Source of the DNA: Tipula vernalis
Lineage: Eukaryota > Arthropoda > Insecta > Diptera > Tipulidae
Direction of reading: 5' to 3'
DNA length: 64,000 bases
Assembly (NCBI GenBank): GCA_958295665.1
Contig: OY282560.1
Span: 28,881,992 to 28,945,991, forward strand
This document shows, piece by piece, positions 1 to 10,164 of this stretch. A program made the position numbers and the translations under genes. Every line of letters starts with the position of its first letter. Within the stretch, counting starts at the first letter, position 1. A model generated the notes under the pieces. That model worked only from the letters and a program-made list of their open reading frames with translations, ran no database searches and had not been told where the DNA came from.

Positions 1-2557
1 TCTACCTAGTTTGCCTATGCCTTAAACCCCCCTGGCAGGACAGCCGTCACAATTTCTCACGCACCAAATTTACAAAATTTATGACGATTTGTTTGACAGC
101 AGAGAAAGATCATCTTTGATCGAGCCGGATTGTTTTTCCTTGATGAATCGAAATCGTCATTAATTTATCGTTGAAATTTATTAACTAACGATTTTTTGTT
201 TGTACTTTGCCGAAACATCGATTGCTAAAACATTTTTTTTTTTTTTTTGCAATGGTTTTAGAGCATCAGTGAGTGATCATGAAAGTTGTGCATCTGTAAC
301 CCAGTAGTTCCACAACTTTCTTGATCTGGCACTATTGCTCGCTTATGTTACGCAAATTGGTGATTGTACAAATTATTATTACACAAAATGTTATAATTAC
401 CGGAATTGCCGGTTCCAAATGAAAGAAAAACTTTAACATACTAAAAATTTTAAAGCAACGGCTAAAATGTATACTACTTCTTTCTGATCACTTAAATGAT
501 TCGTTTCAAAAATGGTGACAAATTTTCAGTACAAGGTAATTTCAAAAACTTGAAGTAAAATCGAATTCAAATCAGTTAGTCAATCATTATTAAGTAATTA
601 TAATTAATACAAAATTAATCAGGTTACAGTTGTATTGAATTACAAAAAACAGACGATTTACGCTGTTCAGCTGCGAAAAATTTAATCACTTTAGTTATTT
701 ACAAATATTACACTCCCCCCACCATATTTTCGTATGTATTAAATACTTTGAAGAACACAACTGTACGTAAGACTTGAAAATAGTAAAAAATTAAAAATGC
801 TTACCAACAAAATATAGATTAGAAATAGATTTATTTCACTAAAATCACACGAGACACAAACACGCGACTTCAATTTGTCAAGTATCGCACACAAAATCTT
901 TGCGCAGACTGCATTCGAGAATCAAAAACAAACAATCAGTTGTACATACATTTAATGTGGAACGAATGCCGCAAAGTACAAATTCCTTCGTTTCATCGTA
1001 ATATTATTGTGTGTTGAACGGTTTGTGTTATTTTCAACTCAAACTCATAAACGCAAACCAAAACGAATTTTATTCATTTCCATGTTGTTGCGCGCGGGAA
1101 TAGACGCGATTCATTTCAAGTAATAAAATAAAAAAAAAAAAACACACAATCTTTATAGTTTTTAGAGTTATATACTTAAAAAACTAAAAACATCTAAATA
1201 ATTATGACAAAATATAAAAGATCGATTTTATGTGTACATACATGTACATGCATAAATGTTTTCATGACGCTGATCAACGTTGCCGATTTTATCCATATTG
1301 AGTATTCATAAAGTATAAACTAAAAGATGGAGAATTTTATTTATGCTTGAATATACTGATTACGATCTTAATGTTAAAATAAGCAAAATTATGACCAAAG
1401 CTAATGTTTTACTTGTTAAAGTAACAAACCAAATTACTTCTCGGTTGATAACGACTTGGTGACGGTGTAAAACTAATTAAATTTGCTAATTTAAACAATT
1501 TGTATTATTCAATAATTAATTTAGCGTGAAATTAAGCTTCCTACCAAAACATTCTGAATCTGAAGAATTATCAAAACCTGGAGTGAACGGAGGTCGGGTT
1601 TTTATCCCAGGTACCTTTTCCAAGCTCCTAAATCAATCGAAATGCCTTTTCAGAAGGCTGTTCAATCAAAAACCTAAAAAGGCATTCAAGTCCAAACCTT
1701 GACGGGTTCCTTTTGGATTTTTAACTGAAATTCTTTTTGAAAGAAAGATCAAACAATTAAGTCAAACAACTAAAATGGAATACCAGGCAAAGTGGTTGTA
1801 AAAAGTGAAATGAATGCGCTGCCGAAATAGGTTCAAAATTATGTTCCGATTTTTGTCTCTTTCAATTTGGTATTGTGGCCCTTTTCTAAGTGGAAATTAT
1901 CCCCGATTTTTTATCTTTTTCCAGAGCATATCAGTTGAAGCAGTCACGCTTTGAAAAAGTGCAATTATAGATCAACTTCATCCAAACACAATTAGTGTCT
2001 GTTGGAACCCAATATAAAACCATAGGCAAATCAATTCCGTTAACTGTTCTCATTGTGAGACTAACGAAAATATAATGAGCCACTGTCAGAATTAAAAAAT
2101 CAAAACAATTAAATGTGTACGAAACAAAACTAAAAAGTCTTAAAAAAAATGTTAAACATTTTAAAAGTGCATACTATCGTCGATGACGTAACTAACAATA
2201 CCAGAAAAATGTCAGTCAGCTATTGGCGATTGGAAAACTGTAAAATGCGATACCTATAGGAAATTATGTAAACCCTATGCTCTGCATTAAATGCCATTTC
2301 TCTCGATATAAAACATACGGAAACTACCGGAATTAAATTAAACCCTACGCTCTGCATGCAAAATCATGACAGTCCAATCGTCAATTATTACACTAAAATT
2401 TGTATTACCCTAAATAGGAAAAAACGTGTTAGAGCTACAGTCGTCTGTCTCATCATTCATAACACGATTACTGATCAGATTGAAGGGTAGGATTTTCTAG
2501 TACGTTCAATAATATGCATGAAAACTCAAACTTAAACCGAAACATTTCTTTCGAATA
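1..2557. other. AT-rich non-coding stretch, no gene seen
   Basis: I see no recognisable protein, RNA gene or transposon in this stretch. It has a long T run near 232-248 and many short A and T runs. Two imperfect direct copies of a motif like AACCCTAYGCTCTGCAT lie near 2271 and 2341, about 70 bp apart. The last bases, TA at 2556-2557, are the target-site dinucleotide of the Tc1-like element that follows. Confidence 0.6.
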
Positions 2558-2699
2558 CACTTGGGTGCAAAAAAATCGCACATTGCTCAATTTTCCACAA
2601 AAGTGCAAAAATATCAAAAAAATCCAATATTTGTTTAATTTTTTTTTAATGCAGATTCAAAGTCTATTTCAATACCTATCCAGTGGTACCTTTTTTGTA
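2558..2699 (+). repeat. Left terminal inverted repeat of the Tc1-like element
   Basis: About 140 bp that matches the reverse complement of 3904-4042, apart from a few substitutions and differences in the length of A/T runs. It starts CACTTGGGTGC and ends at the shared block CCAGTGGTACC followed by TTTTTTGTA. Similarity continues weakly for about 15 bp further in. Such long inverted repeats are common in some Tc1 groups, where they carry transposase binding sites. Confidence 0.9.
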
Positions 2700-2790
2700 T
2701 TTATACGTGCCATCAAACTCAGCTTCATGCTTCATGCAATTAGTAGTAAAAATCGAATTAAAACATGAAATTCAGAAAAAATAAATTTTA

Positions 2791-3709
2791 TTAATAACGA
2801 GTATTCCCTCCTCTGACCCGAATGACAGCTTCCATTCAATGAAGCATTGATTTCACCAAAGTTTTCACAAAATCTTCAGATATCGCCTCCCATTCCTCTA
2901 CGATCGCCTGTTGCAGCTCCTGGAGACTCGTTGAAGCAACATCTCTGGGGTTCGATGGGATTGAGGTCCGGGCTTCGAGCTGGCCACTCCATAACAGGCA
3001 CACCCACCTCTTGAAAGTACTGGTATACTACACCAGCCGTATGCGGGCTCGCATTATCCTGCATGAACAGAAAATTGTCACCAATAAATCCGGCAAAAGG
3101 TACGACATACTCCTCAAGTACTTCCTCAATGTACCGTTGAGAAGTCATTCCTCTTGACCGACCGCCAGTATTGGCTCATGTAATGAATATAAGATCTGTC
3201 TTCGCCTCTAGTGATATACCTCCCCAGAACATGTAAGAGCCACCGCCATACGAGACACGTTCTTGGATGCAACATTGTGCATATCGCTCTCCTTGTCTTC
3301 TGTATACTCTTCCGTATCCATCGGTACTCCATTCTTCTTCTGTCCAATTCAAATGCTCTCGAGCGAACTCACGAAGGGCTCATCGGTGGGATGCGGTTAT
3401 TTTCGGTCCGTTTGCTGGTCTGTGTGCAGTCAGGTTAACTTCTCGAAGTCGTCTTCTAACTGTCCACCGACTGACTTCGACTTCACGAGCTTCTTGGAGC
3501 CGCCGTCCCAGTTGAACCGCATTCATAGGACGATTTCGAGGTCGGCCAGATCCTTGTCGCCGTCTTAAGCCACCAGTTTCCTGATATCTCTGCCACACTC
3601 GACGAACGGAGAATCGGCTCAAATTTAGCTGTCGAGCCACTTAACTTTGGTTCTGCCCCGCATCAATTAGTGCAACCACTTGTGCGGCTACCTCTGGTGT
3701 GGTATCCAT
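2791..3709 (-). pseudogene. Tc1-like transposase (DD34E), pseudogene
   Basis: The gene reads leftward from an ATG at 3709 (MDTTPEV...) to a final TAA at 2791-2793. The N-terminal half has the helix-turn-helix region expected of Tc1 transposases (ARQLNLSRFSVRRVWQRYQ). Next come the GGG..MFWGGIS block and the catalytic segment MQDNASPHTA. The invariant E in DLNPIE lies 34 residues after that D. The C-terminus ends in the family-typical VRGGNTRY. One frame runs from 3709 to about 2950 but is interrupted by TAA at 3641-3643, TGA at 3380-3382 and TGA at 3176-3178. The piece that should hold the first catalytic aspartate, between EEEWS and TDGYGRVY, is missing. A small deletion after NPIE shifts the frame, and another TGA lies at 2836-2838. 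The gene cannot make an active enzyme. The family call is secure. Confidence 0.93.
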
Positions 3710-3903
3710 TTCTTTGCTCCGGTTGAAGACGTAATTAATAGAGGACCGTTCAGACTAAGCGTCGATATGCGAATGATGACAATTCCGAGCGCAATATTTC
3801 ATGGCATGCTATTGTATTGATCTTGTTGAATAATTTTTAGAATTTAATTCGAAAGCCTGCTGTATGCATTTGACAAAAAATCACTTTGTTGGCATGGTAC
3901 AAG

Positions 3904-4042
3904 TACAAAAAAGGTACCACTGGATAGGTATTGAAATAGACTTTGAATCTGCATTAAAATTAAACAAATATTGGATTTTTTTTTGATATTTTTGAACTTT
4001 TGTGGAAAATTGAGCAATGTGCGATTTTTTTGCACCCAAGTG
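3904..4042 (-). repeat. Right terminal inverted repeat of the Tc1-like element
   Basis: Reverse-complement partner of 2558-2699. Read inward from the right end it begins CACTTGGGTGC. One visible difference is GTTC here against GTGC in the left copy, about 45 bp from the end. There are also small length differences in the T runs. Confidence 0.9.
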
Positions 4043-4044
4043 TA

Positions 4045-4548
4045 TCACAGAACATCCAATACCTATAGCACATTTTATTGAACGGTTCAATAACATGTTC
4101 GATTGTTTTTTGTTCATATTCATCAAAGACCTGCAAACTACCATACGACCTCAACTAATGCTAGTATAGAAAACTCCAATGTAGAATTACATCATTCGGA
4201 ACAAACAAACACGACGAATGGAATTTTTTTGTTTCCAGACCACGAGAAAAAGGCGAGTTTAAACGATTAAATATTCTTTAATAGGAATTACGGAACAATT
4301 GAAGGGAAAATTTTATATTACTTTATAATCCGACCACTATAATTTGTAAAACATTCTTTTGTTTTATTTGAAAATTAAAGAAAATTGTTTTTGATGTGAA
4401 AACATCTTTAGTGAGGGTAAGTAAAAAAATGCATATTAAAAATGGAACGGAAATTCGGGATAAGATCGCCATGAATGAGTAATGAAATATTTTAATAGGG
4501 CAGATTTAGATGAACTTAAAAGAAATGTATTTTACTCATGCATTTCTC
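4045..4548. other. Non-coding spacer, nothing recognised
   Basis: AT-rich sequence between the Tc1-like element and the hAT-type MITE. I see no coding similarity, no tandem repeat and no clear regulatory signal. Confidence 0.6.
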
Positions 4549-4556
4549 GATGCCAA

Positions 4557-5348
4557 CAGTGGCGTAACTAGGTACTCGCAGCAATGTTATTTGATAGTTC
4601 GATGTTACTCGAGAATCTTACAATATTTACAAAATTATCCGATCCATTTGAGGGTTCCATTATTATTCCATATCGTTGTGTTGAACTTAGCCTTAACTTG
4701 CTTAGTAGCATTTTGCTTAGTAATGTTATGTAGTAACATTAAATTACCTATTTACTTCACAAATAATTCGATATTTACACAAATTTTCGGAATTTTTCGA
4801 AATTTTTGTGAGTTTTCTAGATTTTTACAGGCTTTCCGAAATTATTCAACAATATCTAAATTTTTCGGTATTATTGAACTTGTTCGAAATCAATCGAGAT
4901 TCACATAATATAGAGATATTTGGAATTTTTTGGGAAAATCAAGATTTTTCAACGATATATGGTATTCTAGATTTTTTTAAGTTTTTCGACTTTTCTAGGA
5001 TTATTCGAGATTTTTAAAGATTTTCAAAATTATTCGAATTTTGTATGACAATTTTCCGCACTTAGCTTTGAGTTGTGGGTAGTTGAAGAGTTATAATTGA
5101 TTTTTCGAGATTTCGATAGTTTTCCAATTTCCTATAGGTTATTTGAAATTATTCGAGATTGTCCAGGTTATTTACATTTTACGTGGCGGTGATTAGCGCG
5201 AATAGCATTTCCATTCTCCCCGGATAATAGGGAAAGATAAATTTTTAACTAAAAGCTTTAGTTGTCCATAGGTACAAAAGAAGCATTTTTAGGGGCCCAA
5301 GAAAACTTTTGCGGGGGCGGGGAGCTGAAATTTGTAGTTACGCCACTG
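4557..5348. mobile_element. Non-autonomous hAT-type element (MITE)
   Basis: The 792-bp element has 14-bp terminal inverted repeats, CAGTGGCGTAACTA at the left end and its reverse complement at the right. The flanking 8-bp sequences are GATGCCAA (4549-4556) and GATTCCAA (5349-5356). They differ at one base and fit the 8-bp target duplication of the hAT superfamily, as does the CAGTGGCG start. The interior has no transposase. It is filled with degenerate repeats of a motif like TTTTTCGAGATTATTCGAAAT, and has a G/C-rich patch (GGGGCCCAAG and GGGGGCGGGG) close to the right end. The short open frames inside are low-complexity by-products. Confidence 0.82.
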
Positions 5349-5356
5349 GATTCCAA

Positions 5357-6225
5357 CAAATTTTAATATCAAAGATTTTCCTCTAAACCCAAAGTACTGT
5401 AACTTATTAACTTTTTGAACCAAAAATGTAACTTAATTACTGAGCGAACAACAGCTGTCTGTCAGCAGGGGTTTCTCATCGAAGAGGCTTGAAATGATTC
5501 CGTAGGTCAAGGTACTTTTTGTTTTAAATGGCGGCAAAATAATCAGATCGTTCTTTGAACTATGTCCCAGGCCATATTTCTTTATTGCTGATTTACGCGG
5601 CATTATGATAAACTATGATGTGGTGCAAAACGGTATATTTTAAGATTTGGCTATTTCTCAACCGAGTATGATTAAATTTGGTTGATATTTACGAAGAAAA
5701 TCTTCTGGAGTTCTAGAATATGGCCAATTAAGGTGAAACTATGCTATTTCTTAACTGATTATACTGAAATACATTCACTTAATAGAATTGACCTTCACAT
5801 TTGCGAATTTTCCTTTGACTTAACTAAATCAAATTTCTCTTTACTTAATAGAATTCTCCTCCAATTAAAAGAATCACTCTATTCTTAAGAAATTATTCCT
5901 TCACTTAATTCCGTTCACTTTGAATCACTTATCAGAAATTTCTTCACTTAATACCATAAAATACATGTATCCGGGCAGCACCGATGGCCAAGGGTCGTCA
6001 TTGTCCACTTGCGGTAGAATTAGTTAAGCTACCTAAGGCCAATACGAGTACTAAAACAAAAGCAACTAATTTCTTACCGTGAATGAAGCATACAAAATAT
6101 TTAAATAAGAGTCAGATAATAGTGAGCTTTAGAATAAATATAAAGATAATATTTTAGAAATACCTAAATTAAAATAATTTTTAACTTTTTAAATTTTCTT
6201 AGATAACTAACTGGAAATATGACAA
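5357..6225. other. Non-coding spacer with degenerate TTCACTTAAT motifs
   Basis: No gene recognised. Between about 5767 and 5960 the motif TTCACTTAAT, with variants such as CTTTACTTAAT and CCTTCACTTAAT, recurs irregularly every 20-60 bp, like a decayed short repeat. A less AT-rich patch near 5970-6050 (GGGCAGCACCGATGGCC) is unassigned. Confidence 0.5.
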
Positions 6226-6432
6226 CTTATACCTTCGACATATTCGGCCTTTCGACACATTCGACCTTCCGACATTCGTCCTTTCGGCAAAATGGCCTTT
6301 CGACATTCGTCCTTGGGATATTTGGTCTTTCGACCCTCTCGTCCCTTCGGCATTTGTTCTTTCGACCCTTTTGGCATTTCATTCGGCCTTTCGACATTCA
6401 TCCTTTCGATATTCGGCCCTTCGAAATTCGGT
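6226..6432. repeat. Degenerate minisatellite, about 15-bp unit CATTCGGCCTTTCGA
   Basis: About 13 imperfect copies of a roughly 15-bp unit close to CATTCGGCCTTTCGA, with variants such as CATTCGTCCTTTCGG and CATTTGTTCTTTCGA. The repeat gives a charged, low-complexity reading frame on the minus strand and a phenylalanine-rich one on the plus strand. Neither looks like a real protein. It lies just upstream of the Helitron relic and may have been part of that element, but I cannot show this. Confidence 0.8.
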
Positions 6433-6504
6433 CAGTGATATTTCCACTTTTTTTCCTAATGGACAATATGGCTGGACAACTAATATGAATCATTCTTCGG
6501 AAAA

Positions 6505-9010
6505 TGCCACTACAATCCGAAACAAAATTACAGCACTACAATTTTTTTCCCATAAAAGTGCAGTCCGTTTCAACGTTCTTAATCCTTTGCATTATGGTGG
6601 GAAACTATTTCAGCAATACTTAGTTTATTGCTACACTAGAGTTGAAGCTATAATAGATTAAATTTTATACGAACCAATCAGCGATCTCGTCGTGTGGAAT
6701 CTTAGATTAGGTCAATAACTTAGCTCAAAATAGAAATGTTAGTATAGGTAATTTATATATACTGCCCTCTTCATTTACTGGCGGGCCACGGTTTATGGCA
6801 AAATTATATCAATATAATATGGCAATGGTTCGCAAATTTGGTCGTCCTGATTTATTTATTACATTCACGTGTAATCTATCGTGGACAGAAATTAAAGAAG
6901 AACTTTTCAAAATCCTCCAGACCGCCCGGATGTAGTTACACGAGTTTTTAATTTAAAGCTAAAAGTATTTTTAGATGATATTGTTAAAAAGCAGATATTT
7001 GGAACTGTTGTTTCGTACGTTTATACAATTGAACATCAAAAACGTGGATTATCATACGGCGCATTGTCTATTCACGCTTAAAAATGAGGATAAATTTAGA
7101 ACATCCGATGACATTGACAATATAATTTGCGCTGAAATTCCAAATCAGAATGAACAACCACGACTTTATGAAATAATTATAACGCAAAATATTAATGGTC
7201 CATGTGGAGAATTGAACGGAAATTGTATTTGCATGGTTCATGGAAAATGTTCAAAACAATTCCCAAAAAGTTACTGCAGTGAGCAGTGAGACTGATATTT
7301 CCGTAGATAATTATCCAAAATATAGGCGACGTCCTCCTACTAATCTAGAAAGTCAACCCAGATCACGATCGAACATTGTAATTGATAACCGTTTCACTTT
7401 GCTCAAAAGTCAAAGCAATAAAGTATATACACAAATACATAACAAAGGGTCAAGACCGCGCAAGAATTGGAGTTGCGGTTGATTCTGCTAACAATACAAG
7501 CAATGTTATAGATTGTCGATATATTAGTTCGCAGAAAGCTGCTTGGTCTATCCAGGAGCTTCCAATTCATGGCCAATCACATAATTTTGTTATACTATCT
7601 GTTCATTTACAAGATGGTCAATAAATATTTTTCACCGAAGATAATATTGAAAATGCTTTAAGAAGAGAGTCTGTTAGGGTCACGCAACTTTAACCGCATT
7701 TTTTGCATTAAATTCTACAGACCTTTTCGCTCATAACATATTGTATCAGGATATTCCGATGCATTATGTATATTAAAACAATAAATGGCAAAAACGCTCC
7801 CCAAATTCACACTTTGGGGAGAAAGCTATCGGTAGAATCATTTTAGTTTCTCCAAAAAATGTTGAGTTGTATCATTTACGGCTACTACTTCTTAAACTGA
7901 AGGGCTCTGAGGCTAAACATCTTTCGATACTTTAAAAACTTTTAATAATTGTGTATTCCCAACGTTTAAAGAAGCATCTAAGGCACGAGGCCTAATTATT
8001 GATAGCGTTGAGTGGCATAATTGCTTATCAGAAGCTAACACTCATATGTTGCCAAAATAGTTGCGAGCATTATTCGTTACTATACTGTCTTATTGCAATC
8101 CATCAGATCCTATTCAACTTTTTAATGATTTTAAGAACAATCTTCTGGAAGACTTTATTAATCAAGGTATGACTGAAAATGAAGCTTTGGCTCATTGCGT
8201 ATTTCAAGAGGCAGTGTGAGCAAGCAGGATTTGATTTATTCTTACTTTTACCACATCCTAATGCAACAGAAATCTTAAATCAAAATATAAATTTTGCTCC
8301 TATTATAACAACAACTGAACCTAATCTGTTTGTATTACTCAACAATGATCAGAATGTCGCAGCATCAATTATATTTTCACCCTTACATATAATCGAATTT
8401 CTAAAAAGTGTTTTTATTTAGATGGACCTGGTGGAAGTGGAAAAACATTTTTATACCGAGCGTTAATTCAAAAATTCAATGCAGAAAATAAAAATGTGTT
8501 GCATGGACAGGAATAGCAACAACTCTTTTACTCAAAGGAATGACATGTCACTCTGCGTTTTCATTGCCTCTCAATATGGATGCCGTGAAATTTCCACAAC
8601 TTACTCGCAAAAAACGTGACTTTTTAGTATCTGTTGATTGCGTAATTTGGGATGAAGCTCCAATGGCTTCAGGCATAGCACTTGAAATTGTGGACTTAAT
8701 ATTTCGCGATTTAATGAAAAATGATTTTCCGTTTGGTGGAAAGGTAATGGTGTTAGAAGGAGATTTTCGGCAAATGTTACCTATTTGTGGCATCACTGTA
8801 AAGTATTAAGCTTAAGTACAAACATGAGAGTAATAAGTGATCCACATTTTAGCAGTTGGCTTTTGTACGTTGGTGATGAGAAGAATTTTGATACCTCACA
8901 CACTAAAAAATCACAATACTCTGTTCCAATACCTTCAGGTTATATTTCCGATGATCTTATTACAGATATTTTTGGTTCATCATTTACTACAAATGATTTT
9001 GCATGTACAG
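6505..9010 (+). pseudogene. Helitron Rep/helicase (RepHel) pseudogene
   Basis: Helitron rolling-circle transposase pieces appear in the right order but in several frames. The Helitron-like N-terminal domain begins near 6510 (IRNKITALQFF, then GGKLFQQYLV). Near 6765-6880 come SFTGGPRFMAKLYQYNMAM and GRPDLFITFTCN. The replication-initiator region near 7030-7060 has TIEHQKRGL, and the following histidine motif is broken by a one-base insertion and a His-to-Tyr change. GPCGELNGNCICMVHGKCSK follows near 7198-7255, then KYITKGQDRARIGV and the RYISSQKAAWSIQELPIHG block (about 7395-7620). The PIF1-type helicase follows with Walker A GPGGSGKT at 8424-8447, Walker B VIWDEAP near 8645, GDFRQMLPI near 8760 and the LSTNMR motif near 8815. 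Multiple stops and frameshifts make it a pseudogene. The helicase C-terminal end is missing after about 9010. Confidence 0.9.
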
Positions 9011-9263
9011 TAGAATTCGTTTATACCAAACCATGTATATAACGAACAAACGCTTATAATGATCAGATATTTTTGTCCCTTGAATTTGCATGAACACTTT
9101 TTTTTCTTATACAATACAAATAACGAACTACGTTTATAAGCGTATAGCGAAAACGAAAAATGTCCGAAAGAGTTTAATTTCATACAAAACCCTACGGTTA
9201 AACCGAATGCCGATTCGGTTATGCCAATTTTTGATTGCTTCCCATTACACATAAAACTACTAG
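9011..9263. other. Junction between Helitron relic and satellite, with hairpins
   Basis: Short non-coding junction. It holds a pair of inverted motifs CGCTTATAA and TTATAAGCG (near 9052 and 9136) and a strong hairpin at 9201-9220, AACCGAAT and ATTCGGTT around a 4-base loop. A CTAG lies at 9260-9263, directly before the first satellite sequence. Helitron 3' ends carry a hairpin followed by CTRR, so this could be the 3' terminus. However, the 39-base gap is longer than the usual 10-15 bases, so I treat the match as weak. Confidence 0.4.
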
Positions 9264-10164
9264 AGATTCAAATTTATTGAAAATTAACTGTGCTATAGCC
9301 CACAAGTTTTTGGGCGGCAAAAATCTAAAATTGTCCGATTACGATGGTTGATACCTCTATCAATAGGTTTCGGGACCTGTGATTGCTGTGACAATTTTCA
9401 TTTTGATTGCTCGATAATTTCTAAACATTTCTTAGAAAATTCAATTTTATTGAAAATTAACTGTGCTATAGCCCACAAGTTTTTGGGCGGCAAAAATCTA
9501 AAATTGTCCGATTACGATGGTTGATACCTCTATCAATAGGTTTCGGGACCTGTGATTGCTGTGACAATTTTCATTTTGATTGCTCGATAATTTCTAAACA
9601 TTTCTTAGAAAATTCAATTTTATTGAAAATTAACTGTGCTATAGCCCACAAGTTTTTGGGCGGCAAAAATCTAAAATTGTCCGATTACGATGGTTGATAC
9701 CTCTATCAATAGGTTTCGGGACCTGTGATTGCTGTGACAATTTTCATTTTGATTGCTCGATAATTTCTAAACATTTCTTAGAAATTCAATTTTATTGAAA
9801 ATTAACTGTGCTATAGCCCACAAGTTTTTGGGCGGCAAAAATCTCAAATTGTCCGATTACGATGGTTGATACCTCTATCAATAGGTTTCGGGACCTGTGA
9901 TTGCTGTGACAATTTTCATTTTGATTGCTCGATAATTTCTATACATTTATTAGAAAATTCAATTTTATTGAAAATTAACTGTGCTATAGCCCACAAGTTT
10001 TTGGGCGGCAAAAATCTAAAATTGTCCAATTACGATGGTTGATACCTCTATCAATAGGTTTCGGGACCTGTGATTGCTGTGACAATTTTCATTTTGATTG
10101 CTCGATAATTTCTAAACATTTCTTAGAAAATTCAATTTTATTGAAAATTAACTGTGCTATAGCC

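Larger units (their letters stand above)
2558..4042 (-). mobile_element. Tc1/mariner-superfamily DNA transposon, complete ends, inactive
   Basis: The element is about 1,485 bp, bounded by long terminal inverted repeats that begin CACTTGGGTGC. A TA dinucleotide sits immediately outside each end (2556-2557 and 4043-4044), the target duplication expected for Tc1/mariner insertion. Inside is one transposase gene on the minus strand with a DD34E-type catalytic region, typical of the Tc1 group. The ends are still very similar to each other, but the gene has several stops and deletions. The copy is therefore dead on its own, although its ends could in principle still be recognised by a transposase supplied in trans. 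Confidence 0.92.

Noticed and set aside
3126..3568. Several plus- and minus-strand open frames overlapping the Tc1-like transposase
   Set aside because: They are out-of-frame shadows. The real frame from 3709 continues through this interval with in-frame stops.
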